Shown: in pieces, positions 7,835 to 15,890 of the stretch
Layout of the letters: each line of letters starts with the position of its first letter
How positions within the stretch are numbered: position 1 is the first letter of the stretch
Assembly: GCA_000023185.1 (NCBI GenBank)
Contig: CP001622.1
Span: forward strand, 2,356,001 to 2,420,000
Length of the DNA stretch: 64,000 bases
Direction of reading: 5' to 3'
DNA from: Rhizobium leguminosarum bv. trifolii WSM1325
Lineage (GTDB): Bacteria; Pseudomonadota; Alphaproteobacteria; Rhizobiales; Rhizobiaceae
Program-made: the position numbers and the translations under genes
Notes under the pieces: generated by a model
Seen by the model: only the letters and a program-made list of their open reading frames with translations
What the model was told of the DNA's origin: nothing
Databases searched by the model: none

Positions 7835-8557
7835 ATGGACGTCGCACGCAGTGAGGTTTCCGACGCCGGCACTCTCGCCGCCTGCCGTTCCTGCCAGGCG
7901 CGGCACGGCGTCGTCTGCGGCGCGCTGTCGAGCAGCCAGCTCCGGGAGCTTGGCCGCCACTCGCTGCGCCGCAAGGTCGATGCCGGCAGCGAGATCATCG
8001 CTCAAGGCTCGGAAAGCTCCTTCTATTCGAACATCATGCGCGGGGTGGTAAAGCTCTGCAAGGTGATGCCGGACGGGCGCCAGCAGATCGTCGGCCTGCA
8101 ATTCGCCCCCGATTTCGTCGGCAGGCCATTCGTGCGTGAAAGCACGCTGTCGGCCGAGGCTGCGACCGATTCCGAAATCTGCGTCTTCCCGCGCAACCTG
8201 CTCGACCGCATGATATCGGCGACGCCGGAACTACAGCGCAGCCTGCACGATCAGGCGCTGAAGGAGTTGGATGCCGCGCGCGAATGGATGCTGACGCTCG
8301 GCCGACGCACCGCCGAAGAGAAGGTCGCAAGCCTGCTCCACCTCATCGCCACCCATGCCGAACCGCAAACGGCCACAAGCACCGCCTTCGATTTGCCACT
8401 ATCCCGCGCCGAGATCGCCGATTTCCTCGGTCTGACGATCGAAACCGTCAGCCGCCAGATGACCAGGCTGCGCAAGAGCGGCGTCATTCGCATCGAGAAC
8501 TTCCGACGTATCATCGTCCCCGACATGGATGAGCTGGAGAGGATGATCAGCGCGTAA
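7835..8557 (+). CDS. fnrN: Oxygen-responsive Crp/Fnr regulator FnrN
   Basis: A 240-residue Crp/Fnr-family activator. It has the N-terminal iron-sulfur cysteines C17, C20 and C28 plus a central C116 (SEICVFPR), the set needed for the oxygen-labile cluster of FNR. That separates it from FixK, which lacks the N-terminal group. A cyclic-nucleotide-type beta roll follows, then a C-terminal helix-turn-helix (SRAEIADFLGLTIETVSRQM) whose E..SR recognition residues read TTGAT half-sites. Two such sites precede the gene, so autoregulation is expected. In Rhizobium, FnrN drives microaerobic and symbiotic genes such as fixNOQP. The ATG at 7835 is the only start that keeps the cysteines at normal spacing. 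Confidence 0.94.
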   Translation: MDVARSEVSDAGTLAACRSCQARHGVVCGALSSSQLRELGRHSLRRKVDAGSEIIAQGSESSFYSNIMRGVVKLCKVMPDGRQQIVGLQFAPDFVGRPFVRESTLSAEAATDSEICVFPRNLLDRMISATPELQRSLHDQALKELDAAREWMLTLGRRTAEEKVASLLHLIATHAEPQTATSTAFDLPLSRAEIADFLGLTIETVSRQMTRLRKSGVIRIENFRRIIVPDMDELERMISA

Positions 8558-8655
8558 ACTGGGATCAGCTGCCGATTTCGGGTCAGGCGCTGATCTGAGA
8601 TCAGCGCATAAAAGGGATCAGCTGTCGATTTGCTGATCCGAGATCAGCGCGTAAT
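8545..8655. repeat. Tandem duplication at the fnrN 3' end with two hairpins
   Basis: GATCAGCTG(C/T)CGATTT occurs at 8563-8578 and 8616-8631. GATCAGCGCGTAA occurs at the fnrN stop (8545-8557) and again at 8643-8655. Perfect stems lie at 8587-8607 (nine base pairs, three-base loop) and 8632-8648 (seven base pairs). The second reaches into the end of the transpeptidase gene. They probably act as a bidirectional terminator region built by duplication. Confidence 0.75.
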
Positions 8656-9072
8656 GACCACGCGGGTATTGGCAAGGCCGGCCTGCCGCGTCAGCGAGAA
8701 GAATTGGGCGGCATTGTCGGGATGCAGGCGAACACAGCCATGCGAGGCCGGCCGGCCCAGGCGCTTCAGGTCGAAAGTGGCGTGAACGGCGTAACCGCCG
8801 TTGAAGAACACGGCGTACGGCATCGGCGCATTGTCGTATTTGCGCGAGCGATGATCGCGCGACAGCCACTTGGCGCTCCACGAACCGGTTGGCGTGACAT
8901 AGCCGTTGCGCGCGGTCGAAACCTTCCAGCGGTACTTGACGAAGCCGTTCTCGGAAACGGTCATCGTTTGCTTGCCGATGCTGATATTGGCGACCAGCGT
9001 TGCTGCCTGAGCGGCAACGGGAGAAAACTGCAGCAATAAACTTGCGGCCGCAGCCGCCAAAACCCGCCTCAT
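8644..9072 (-). CDS. Secreted L,D-transpeptidase (YkuD domain)
   Basis: A 142-residue protein with a signal peptide (about 1-23, ending AAQAA). It consists almost only of a YkuD domain. The catalytic signature is complete: His in YAVHATFD (about 97) and RPASHGCVRLHPDN with the nucleophilic Cys (about 113). Such enzymes make 3-3 peptidoglycan cross-links or attach proteins to the wall in the periplasm. The minimal size means no separate anchoring or LysM domain. Its stop lies inside the duplicated hairpin region shared with the fnrN 3' end, and the two genes converge. Confidence 0.92.
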   Translation of the reverse strand: MRRVLAAAAASLLLQFSPVAAQAATLVANISIGKQTMTVSENGFVKYRWKVSTARNGYVTPTGSWSAKWLSRDHRSRKYDNAPMPYAVFFNGGYAVHATFDLKRLGRPASHGCVRLHPDNAAQFFSLTRQAGLANTRVVITR

Positions 9073-9211
9073 GATACCCTCTTATCGCCTTGGCGCAGTT
9101 TAATTGCGCCCCCACGAAAGAGAGACTACGGCAATACTTATTATATTGCTTTAATCCGAATGGTAATCACAACTCTAACGGCGCATGGCAGCAAGCGGGT
9201 GCGCCGCAGGC

Positions 9212-9412
9212 TTACTGAAGCTTACGCTTCGCCCCAAATTGATTGAGCTGCTGGTAGGCCTTGTTCATCTTCTCGCGGATCGAGGCCATGGTGCCGAGAT
9301 TATGGCCGCAGGCGGCACAGGTGATGATGTCGGTCTCCCGGATCTCGGGACGCTCGAACTTCATCTTGGTGCTCTTGCACTTCGGGCACGGTAATTCAAC
9401 CTGAACTGTCAT
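9212..9412 (-). CDS. Small zinc-ribbon protein
   Basis: A 66-residue protein with two CxxC knuckles, CPKC (about 9-12) and CAAC (about 32-35), as in a single zinc ribbon, followed by a basic helical tail ending GAKRKLQ. It could bind nucleic acid or act as a metal-site accessory, and nothing decides between these. I chose the ATG at 9412. The frame extends 14 codons further, but the preferred Met is followed directly by beta-ribbon sequence (TVQVELPCPKC). It lies downstream of cobD on the same strand, but a 93-base gap leaves co-transcription open. Confidence 0.75.
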   Translation of the reverse strand: MTVQVELPCPKCKSTKMKFERPEIRETDIITCAACGHNLGTMASIREKMNKAYQQLNQFGAKRKLQ

Positions 9413-9505
9413 CACTCTGCTTCCGGTCTGGTGGAGGTAGGAGGCGTTTCGCATAAACGTTTGAGTGGGAGCTGTCTACCGAGGCGTGGTCGTACCGTGC
9501 CGCCT

Positions 9506-10486
9506 CTACAGAAAACACAAGAAAAGCCCGAACGTCACACCGGCGAGCACCATGCAGCTGGCATAAAACACCGATACGCCGTCCTCGATGTCGCCCGAGG
9601 TCGCCACGTCGCGGCCGGCGTCGTTGATCATCGGTTCACGCACGATGACGCCGCCATAGATGCGCGGGCCGGCGAGCTGGACGTTCAGCGCGCCTGCCAT
9701 GGCCGCCTCCGGCCTGCCGGAGTTCGGCGAACGGTGCAAGGCCCCGTCGCGCATCGCCACGCGGATCGCCTCACGGCCGGCGCTTGTTCCCCGCCGGATC
9801 CAGGCTCCGGCGGCAATCAGCAGGATGGAGAGGCGCGCGGCCGGCCAGTTGGCGACATCGTCGAGCCGAGCGGCCGCCCAGCCGAAGTCGATGTATTTTT
9901 CCGACTTATGGCCGATCATCGAATCCGCCGTGTTCAGCATCTTGTAGGCGAAAAGCCCCGGCAGGCCGAAGACTGCATACCAGAGCGCCGGTGCGACGAC
10001 GCCGTCGGAGAAATTCTCGGCAAGGCTTTCGATCGCCGCGCGGCAGACGGCAGGCTCGTCCAGCGTCTCGGGATCGCGCCCGACGATGCGGGAAACGGCG
10101 GTCCGCCCGCCGGCAAGCCCCTCGTCGCGTAGCGCGACGGCGACGGCCGCGACGTGATCGGCAAGGCTTTTCTGCGCCAGGAAGATCGCCACCAGCCCGG
10201 TCTCCAGCAAGATGCCGACAAGGCCGAACAGCGCGAAGAACCGGTTGAACACGAAGCCTGCGGCCAGCGCCAAAAGAAGCAGCGCCAGGATGGCAGCGAC
10301 GCCGTTCATCCGGCGTTGCGACCCCGTGAGGCTTGCGGGATTGAGCTGCCGGTCGGCATAGGAGATCGCCGCGCCGAACATGACGACGGGATGCGGCACC
10401 CGCAACCACAGCCATTGTGGATCGCCGGCGATCCGGTCGAGCAGCAGCGCCAAAAGCAGCACGAGAAGGTTTTGGTCGATCGTCAT
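9506..10486 (-). CDS. cobD: Adenosylcobinamide-phosphate synthase CobD (CbiB)
   Basis: A 326-residue polytopic membrane protein of the CbiB/CobD family. Landmarks are the N-terminal LLLALLLDRIAGDPQWLW, the ESLAENFSDGVVAPALWY segment (about 155-173), FAYKMLNTADSMIGHK, and a SPNSGRPEAAMAGAL block. It attaches aminopropanol (or its phosphate) to adenosylcobyric acid at the inner membrane. Its ATG overlaps the cobC stop (ATGA), so it is translationally coupled at the end of cobA-cobB-cobC-cobD. The symbol follows P. denitrificans naming, and in Salmonella the same enzyme is CbiB. Confidence 0.95.
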   Translation of the reverse strand: MTIDQNLLVLLLALLLDRIAGDPQWLWLRVPHPVVMFGAAISYADRQLNPASLTGSQRRMNGVAAILALLLLALAAGFVFNRFFALFGLVGILLETGLVAIFLAQKSLADHVAAVAVALRDEGLAGGRTAVSRIVGRDPETLDEPAVCRAAIESLAENFSDGVVAPALWYAVFGLPGLFAYKMLNTADSMIGHKSEKYIDFGWAAARLDDVANWPAARLSILLIAAGAWIRRGTSAGREAIRVAMRDGALHRSPNSGRPEAAMAGALNVQLAGPRIYGGVIVREPMINDAGRDVATSGDIEDGVSVFYASCMVLAGVTFGLFLCFL

Positions 10487-11505
10487 CGCTTAAATCTCTG
10501 AAGGGCTTCGCCAAGCCGCCTGTCCGCCGCCGGATCGGGAGCAAGCCCGAAACGCAACCAATCCGGCGCATTATCGAACTTGCGGACGAGAATATGATGC
10601 TGGCAGAGATATGTGTAAATGTCGCTCGCCCTGGCGTCATTGACAAGGGTAAACAGCGCCGTGCCCCCTGCTATCCGCAACCCGGCACCATCCAGCGCCG
10701 TATGCAGGCCGATGCTGCGCTCCTCGATGCGGCTGTGGATCGGAGAAACGTCCGAACGCAGCAGCGAAGCGGCCAGCGAAAGCGCCGGGCCGGAGACGGC
10801 CCAGGGGCCGAGCCAATCCTCGAAGCGTTCGAGAATATTCTCCCCCGCAATCGCAAAGCCGAGCCGCAGGCCGGCAAGCCCGAAGAACTTGCCGAAGGAG
10901 CGAAAGATCACCAGATTGGAAAGCTGCGGCGCACGGGATGCAAGGCTCAGCGCCGGATTTGTATCACCGAAGGCCTCATCGACGACAAGAAACCCGTTTG
11001 CAGCCTTTATCCTGTCGTGCAGGGCGACCAGCGTTTCGGCCGGCCATATCCGCCCATCCGGATTGTTCGGATTGACGACGACGGCCAGCCGATGCGCGGC
11101 TCCGATCGCGGCAACATCGTTGACCGCATCGACGGCAAAACCGGCCGAGGTGAAGGCACGCGCATATTCACCGTAAGTCGGCGACACCACGGCGATCCTA
11201 TCGTCCGTCACGGCGATGCGTTCATCCGCGCCGACCAACCGCGGCAAAAGCTGAATGACCGATTGCGTACCGGGCACGGGCAGCGGCAGAATCTCGCCGC
11301 TGCCGTAATGGTCGCGCGCTGCAAACCTTGCCGCGTCGACCAAATGCCTGTCCGGCAGGCGGTGCCAAGCCCGTGCAGGAATCTCCGGCAGGGCGACGGG
11401 GCACGGATTGATGCCGGTGGAAAGATCGAGCCAATCTTCCGGCCTGCCGCCGAAAGCGGTGGCAGCGGCGGTGATGCCGCCGCCATGGACGATCGGTGCG
11501 CTCAT
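10483..11505 (-). CDS. cobC: Threonine-phosphate decarboxylase-like PLP enzyme CobC
   Basis: A 340-residue fold-type I aminotransferase-like enzyme. The PLP lysine is in FRSFGKFFGLAGLRLG, preceded by the VVVNPNNPDGR and FLVVDEAFGD motifs. CobC supplies the aminopropanol arm of cobalamin together with CobD. The ATG at 11505 overlaps the cobB stop (ATGA, 11502-11505). The longer reading to 11565 lies inside cobB and adds only unrelated residues, so I rejected it. Confidence 0.94.
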   Translation of the reverse strand: MSAPIVHGGGITAAATAFGGRPEDWLDLSTGINPCPVALPEIPARAWHRLPDRHLVDAARFAARDHYGSGEILPLPVPGTQSVIQLLPRLVGADERIAVTDDRIAVVSPTYGEYARAFTSAGFAVDAVNDVAAIGAAHRLAVVVNPNNPDGRIWPAETLVALHDRIKAANGFLVVDEAFGDTNPALSLASRAPQLSNLVIFRSFGKFFGLAGLRLGFAIAGENILERFEDWLGPWAVSGPALSLAASLLRSDVSPIHSRIEERSIGLHTALDGAGLRIAGGTALFTLVNDARASDIYTYLCQHHILVRKFDNAPDWLRFGLAPDPAADRRLGEALQRFKR

Positions 11506-12812
11506 GCAGCCGTTGCTCCGGCCAGATCGATCAGATGCATGTAGGACCCCGCCACCTGCCCGCACCGGAGCCCGGCTGCACCCAGATCGGTCCCGAGCGC
11601 ATCCTGCACCTGAAAAAGCCGCTTGCCCTCGCCCTCGGAGACGACGCTGGAATAGTGGAATTCATGGGCCGTCATCATCCGCGCGAAGAAGGCGCCGTCG
11701 AGCGGCACGACACGGCGATAGCCGAGATGGCGCGTTCGCTCGGCATAGCTGGTAACGACCGGCAGCAGGCCGAGCATCTGATGGCGCTTGCCCTCCGCAT
11801 CGATCAGCCCGTTGCCGAGCACCATATAGCCGCCGCACTCGCCGTAAATCCGGACGCCGCGCGCCGTCGCGTCGAGCATGCCGGCGCGGAAATTCTGCGC
11901 CTCTGCGAGCCGTCCGGCGTGCAACTCAGGATAACCGCCAGGCAGATAGATCGCATCGGCGTCGTTAGCTGGTGCCTCGTCGGCAAGCGGCGAGAAGAAG
12001 GAGATCGCAGCACCCCGGCGACGCCAGCCGAGCAGCATATGCTCGTAGGAAAAGGCAAAGGCGACATCGCGCGCCACGGCGATGCGTGCGCCCAGCGGCG
12101 GCAACCGGTCGATATTGGCGGCCGACGGCCGGTTGAGCCCTTGCTTCGCAATGCGTAGCAGAAATTCGAAATTGCATTCCTCGGAGACCGCATCCGCTGC
12201 ATGGTCGATGAAATTGTCGAGCGTCGCATGTTCGCCGGCCTGGACGAGGCCGAGATGGCGTTCCGGCAGGGAAAGCGCCTTGTCGTTGCCGATGACGGCG
12301 ATGACAGGCATGCGGATAGCCTCCAGCGCCTGTCGCAGCATAGCTTCATGCCGGTCACTGCCGACCTTGTTGAGGATGACACCGGCAACGCGGACATCGG
12401 CGCGGAAGCCGGCAAAACCGGCAACCAGCGGCGCCACCGACTGCGACATGCGCGAGGCGTCGACGACGAGCACCACGGAAAGCCCGAGCTGAGCCGCGAG
12501 ATCGGCCGCCGTTCCCTTTCCGTCGGCCGCGCCGTCGAAAAGCCCCATCATTGCCTCGATGACAAGGATACGGTCGCCGGAGCGGTGAAGGGCGCCATTG
12601 GCCGAGATTAGCTCCGGGCGCATCGCCCAGGGATCGAAATTCAGGCAGAGCGTGCCGCTTGCGGCCGCATGAAAGGCGGGGTCGATATAGTCGGGGCCAG
12701 CCTTGCCGGGCGCGACCGCGACGCCGCGCCGGCGAAGCGCACGGAGCAGCCCGAGCGTCACCGTCGTCTTGCCGGCGCCGGAGGAAGGGGCTGCGATCAG
12801 GAGGCCGCTCAT
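11502..12812 (-). CDS. cobB: Hydrogenobyrinic (cobyrinic) acid a,c-diamide synthase CobB
   Basis: A 436-residue two-domain amidotransferase. The N-terminal ATPase has a DTBS-like P-loop (SSGAGKTTVTLGLLRAL, about 10-26). The C-terminal glutaminase carries the Cys in YGECGGYMVLG and a His in the AHEFHYS block. It amidates side chains a and c using glutamine and ATP. Both ends overlap neighbours by four bases (cobA upstream, cobC downstream), which is strong evidence for one coupled operon. Confidence 0.95.
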   Translation of the reverse strand: MSGLLIAAPSSGAGKTTVTLGLLRALRRRGVAVAPGKAGPDYIDPAFHAAASGTLCLNFDPWAMRPELISANGALHRSGDRILVIEAMMGLFDGAADGKGTAADLAAQLGLSVVLVVDASRMSQSVAPLVAGFAGFRADVRVAGVILNKVGSDRHEAMLRQALEAIRMPVIAVIGNDKALSLPERHLGLVQAGEHATLDNFIDHAADAVSEECNFEFLLRIAKQGLNRPSAANIDRLPPLGARIAVARDVAFAFSYEHMLLGWRRRGAAISFFSPLADEAPANDADAIYLPGGYPELHAGRLAEAQNFRAGMLDATARGVRIYGECGGYMVLGNGLIDAEGKRHQMLGLLPVVTSYAERTRHLGYRRVVPLDGAFFARMMTAHEFHYSSVVSEGEGKRLFQVQDALGTDLGAAGLRCGQVAGSYMHLIDLAGATAA

Positions 12813-13648
12813 GCCCGCACCTTGCCGGACCGGCGGAATGGATCGGGTTGCAGGCGCCGCCCCGCGAGCGCACCAAGCCAGTCGAGTGAAGCTCGGAGCC
12901 GGACCACCTCACCGACGACGACCACCGCCGGCGGCTCCAGCCCGGAGACAGCGACGGCCTCAGTCGCCTCCCCGAGCGTCGTTTCCAGCACCTGCTGCCG
13001 GCCAGTGGCAGCATTGCAGACGAAGGCAACGGGCTCCGACGGCAGCCGGCCTGCGGCGATCAGCCGGGCGCTGATCTCGCCGATATGCTTCATCGCCATG
13101 TACATGACGATGACGGGCGAGCCCTGGCCAATCGCCTCCCAGTTGATCCTGTCGGGCACGATGCCGGACGAATCATGGCCTGTAAGGAAGGTCACGGCAT
13201 GGTTGATGTCGCGATGCGTCACCGGGATGCCGGCATAGGCGAGTCCGCCGATACCGGCGGTGATGCCGGGCACGATGCGGAAGGGAATGTTGTGTTCGGC
13301 CAGCGTCAACGCCTCCTCACCGCCGCGCCCGAACACGAAAGGATCGCCGCCCTTCAGCCGCAGCACCCGCTTGCCGGCGCGCGCCAGCTCCACCAGCCGC
13401 AACGAAATGTCGCGCTGTTTCGCCGAAGGCTTACCGCCGCGCTTACCGGCATATTCCACCAGCGTTTCCGGCCGCGCCAGCGCCAGGCATTCCTCGTTGA
13501 CCAGCGCGTCGTGGACGATGACGTCGGCCTCGAAAAGCCCCTTGGCGGCGAGCAGCGTCAAAAGCCCGGGATCGCCGGGACCGGCGCCGACGAGCCAGAC
13601 GCTGCCCGGCTCAAGCACCGGAAGATGGGAGAATGCGGCATCGATCAT
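12809..13648 (-). CDS. cobA: Uroporphyrinogen-III C-methyltransferase CobA
   Basis: A 279-residue SAM-dependent methyltransferase. Motifs are VWLVGAGPGDPGLLTLLA (SAM loop), VLRLKGGDPFVFGRGGEE and the PGITAGIGG turn, all standard for SUMT. It makes precorrin-2 by methylating C-2 and C-7, the branch point between haem/sirohaem and cobalamin. There is no CysG-type dehydrogenase/chelatase fusion. It leads the cobA-cobB-cobC-cobD unit, with ATGA overlap to cobB. Confidence 0.95.
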   Translation of the reverse strand: MIDAAFSHLPVLEPGSVWLVGAGPGDPGLLTLLAAKGLFEADVIVHDALVNEECLALARPETLVEYAGKRGGKPSAKQRDISLRLVELARAGKRVLRLKGGDPFVFGRGGEEALTLAEHNIPFRIVPGITAGIGGLAYAGIPVTHRDINHAVTFLTGHDSSGIVPDRINWEAIGQGSPVIVMYMAMKHIGEISARLIAAGRLPSEPVAFVCNAATGRQQVLETTLGEATEAVAVSGLEPPAVVVVGEVVRLRASLDWLGALAGRRLQPDPFRRSGKVRA

Positions 13649-13802
13649 CCTGCTGATCTAGGCCCCGCAAAGGGCAAGGTCAACGCCGCGCCCATCACCT
13701 CACTTGAAGTTGCTAAGACGACCATGACTCACTTTGCAAAGAGGCGGATTCGAATTCTCGAAAAACCGGCACAACAATATGAATATATTATCATATATCG
13801 AA

Positions 13803-13823
13803 AGCCGGCGCGATGCGCCGGCT
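13803..13823 (-). terminator. Hairpin after the nucleoside hydrolase gene
   Basis: AGCCGGCGC and GCGCCGGCT form a perfect nine-base stem with a three-base loop. Read on the minus strand the stem is followed by TTTCG, so it is a plausible but weak intrinsic terminator between the nucleoside hydrolase and cobA. Confidence 0.6.
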
Positions 13824-13833
13824 CACCCATCCC

Positions 13834-14787
13834 TCAGGCTGCAAGCAGCGTGTTGCGGATGAGGTCGAGGACCTTCTCCGATTCAATACCGGTGCAGACG
13901 ACCTGGCTCGGCAGGCCATCCCAAGCGCCGTCAGGCGGAAAACGCCGCCCATCCGGCCTGACGATCGTCTGACCATCGGCGATGCCGCCGCAGACGACGC
14001 GCACCGCCCCCGATATCGACGAGAACAGCTCCGGCACCACGACATAGACGCAGGCGCAACTGTCATGCACCATCATGCCGTCTTCGACCGCGTGCTTGTA
14101 GAAATCGATGTAGGACTGCGAGAGTGCGTCGAGCTGCTTCACCGCCTTGTCACCCCTAGCCGCCATCTCGCCGAGATAGCTGCGGCTCATCGTGGTGATC
14201 GCGGTGACGTCGAGGCCGATGACGGCGACCTTCCAGGGCGCGGTCATGACGATGTCGGCAGCTTCGGGATCACCGTGGATATTGGCCTCGGCGACCGGCG
14301 AGACATTGCCCGGCACATAGAAATTGCCGCCCATGATGACGACGTCCTTGGCCAGCGTCGCAATCTCGGGATCTTCCTTCAGCGCCAGCGCCAGATTGGT
14401 CATTCGGCCAACGGCGACGAGTCGCACTTCGCCCGGATGAGCGCGCACCGTGTCGATGATAAAGCGATGCGCCGGGCGCGGATCGAGCGGCAGGTCGATC
14501 GTCTCGGGCACATCGATATCGCCGAGGCCGTTCTCGCCATGCACCATGGCCGGCCACGGCCGCTCCGCGCGCGCGGAATCGATGGTGACGCTGGCGCCTT
14601 TGGAAACGGGTGCCGCAATATTCCATTCGCGCTTGAGGAAGAGCGCATTGCGCGTCGTCGTCTCGACCGAGGCGTTGCCGAAGACCGTGGTGATGCCGAG
14701 GAGGTCGATTTCGGGATGACGATGCAGAAACAGAAGCGCCATGGCGTCATCGACGCCAGGGTCAGTGTCGTAGATGACCTTGTGCAT
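13834..14787 (-). CDS. Inosine/uridine-preferring nucleoside hydrolase
   Basis: A 317-residue nucleoside hydrolase of the IunH/Rih family. It begins with the calcium-binding signature YDTDPGVDDAMALL (about 5-18). It also has the family blocks VIMGGNFYVPGNVSPVAEAN and HDSCACVYVV. It cleaves the N-glycosidic bond of nucleosides in the cytoplasm. I chose the ATG at 14787, which has AGAGGA six bases upstream. The same frame continues to 15135 but that part overlaps cobE and reads as shadow sequence. It lies between cobE and cobA on the same strand with its own hairpin downstream. No link to cobalamin is known to me, although base or nucleoside salvage could feed lower-ligand supply. Confidence 0.93.
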   Translation of the reverse strand: MHKVIYDTDPGVDDAMALLFLHRHPEIDLLGITTVFGNASVETTTRNALFLKREWNIAAPVSKGASVTIDSARAERPWPAMVHGENGLGDIDVPETIDLPLDPRPAHRFIIDTVRAHPGEVRLVAVGRMTNLALALKEDPEIATLAKDVVIMGGNFYVPGNVSPVAEANIHGDPEAADIVMTAPWKVAVIGLDVTAITTMSRSYLGEMAARGDKAVKQLDALSQSYIDFYKHAVEDGMMVHDSCACVYVVVPELFSSISGAVRVVCGGIADGQTIVRPDGRRFPPDGAWDGLPSQVVCTGIESEKVLDLIRNTLLAA

Positions 14788-14857
14788 GAGATATCCTCTA
14801 GATGTGAACCGTGAAGCTGCCGAACGGCGCTGCGAATTGGCGCCACCATAACGTCCA

Positions 14858-15277
14858 CTAGGCTTTCTGCAACCCGCTGCGGGCAACTGCCGCCGTCGCA
14901 TGTGCAGATTTGATCTTGGCGACAGCAAGCTCGGCATCCGGCCCCGCAGCCGCCAGCGCAGCTGCCTCGGAGACCCCATGGCAGCCGACGCGGGCAAAGA
15001 CGATCGCGGAAGGATTCGCCAGTCGCGGCGTCTCCTCCTCGAGCCGCAGCGCGCCGAAAAACACGGCGGGCACGGAAAAATGCGCGGCAACGGCAAGGAT
15101 CGCGGGCTCCAGTCTTCGGCTGTCGATCGAGGCAATGGCTGTGAGTTCCGCCGCGCTTATAGCGACTGCGTCGAGCGCCTCGATCGCAAGCGCCAGCATC
15201 TCGGCAGGCGGCGTGCCGCGCTCGCAGCCGAGCCCGAGCACGTGGCGCCTCGCCGTATCGAAAGAGATATCGCTCAT
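14858..15277 (-). CDS. cobE: Cobalamin biosynthesis protein CobE (CbiG C-terminal-like)
   Basis: A 139-residue protein of the CobE/GbiG family, equal to the C-terminal domain of CbiG. It opens with HVLGLGCERGTPPAEMLALA, the typical glycine-cysteine strand-turn. It also has IASIDSRRLEPAILAVAAHF and VGCHGVSEAAALAAAG. Its role in the aerobic pathway is not fully defined. I chose the ATG at 15277. Fifty-eight further codons upstream are open but do not resemble the family. It is immediately flanked upstream by a scar of two broken genes, so its original upstream neighbours may have been lost. Confidence 0.88.
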   Translation of the reverse strand: MSDISFDTARRHVLGLGCERGTPPAEMLALAIEALDAVAISAAELTAIASIDSRRLEPAILAVAAHFSVPAVFFGALRLEEETPRLANPSAIVFARVGCHGVSEAAALAAAGPDAELAVAKIKSAHATAAVARSGLQKA

Positions 15278-15377
15278 GGAAACCGTCAAATACGCCCTGC
15301 CCATGTCTTTGCAGCCATTGCAGCTTGGGGCGGCAAATGCAACAAGGCCGTTCGAAATCCCTGCCCGGAAAACCACC

Positions 15378-15468
15378 TTGCCCGATATCGCCTTCCATCT
15401 GCTTCTGCTGCTCTGCGCCGTGGCTTTCTTTGCCGGGTTGGTCGATTCCATTGCCGGCGGCGGCGGCC
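15378..15468 (+). pseudogene. N-terminal remnant of a TauE/SafE (TSUP) permease
   Basis: Thirty codons starting at a TTG (15378) read LPDIAFHLLLLLCAVAFFAG and then VDSIAGGGG. That is the unmistakable first membrane helix and glycine turn of TSUP-family anion exporters. After GGGG the similarity stops and the frame continues as nonsense. A TSUP gene needs about 250 codons, so roughly nine tenths are missing. The break falls at about 15468, exactly where a different gene fragment begins. Confidence 0.75.
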
Positions 15469-15885
15469 ATGCTCTCAGCCGTTTCCGACCAGTCTCTGCT
15501 CACGCCACCCGTCAACGTACTGCGCCTCAGCCTGCATCCACAAGGATTGGCGCCCCATATCAAAAACCTTTCCGAGTGGCGCGCCCACCTTATCGGCAGG
15601 CTGCGCCAGCAGTTCTCGGCTTCGGGCGATCCAATGTTGGACAAGCTTTTAAAGGAGTTGCTGTCCTATCCGGCGCCTAAAACTGCTGGCGAGGTCCATA
15701 CCGACTACGCCGGCATCGCCGTTCCCCTTCAGCTTTCGAGCAAGGCCGGCTTGCTTTCCCTGATCTCGACGACGACTGTGTTCGGCACGCCCGTAGAAAT
15801 CACTTTGTCGGAACTCGCGGTCGAATCCTTCTTCCCGGCGGATGAGGAAACGGCTGCCATCCTGCGCAGCCTCGCGCTCAACTGA
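15469..15885 (+). pseudogene. C-terminal remnant of an XRE-family MmyB-like regulator
   Basis: From 15469 the frame encodes the C-terminal ligand-binding half of an MmyB-like transcription regulator. It reads LLTPPVNVLRLSLHPQGLAP, NLSEWRAHLIGRL, then TTTVFGTPVEITLSELAVES and FFPADEETA, ending at a TGA at 15883-15885. The N-terminal helix-turn-helix (about 130 codons) is absent. Any translation would have to begin in the TSUP fragment, which is in another frame. This is a decayed gene joined end to end with the TSUP remnant. Confidence 0.75.
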
Positions 15886-15890
15886 CCGCC

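Noticed and set aside
13834..15135. Long 433-codon version of the nucleoside hydrolase
   Set aside because: The first 116 codons overlap cobE in another frame. The ATG at 14787 has a ribosome site and begins with the family N-terminus.
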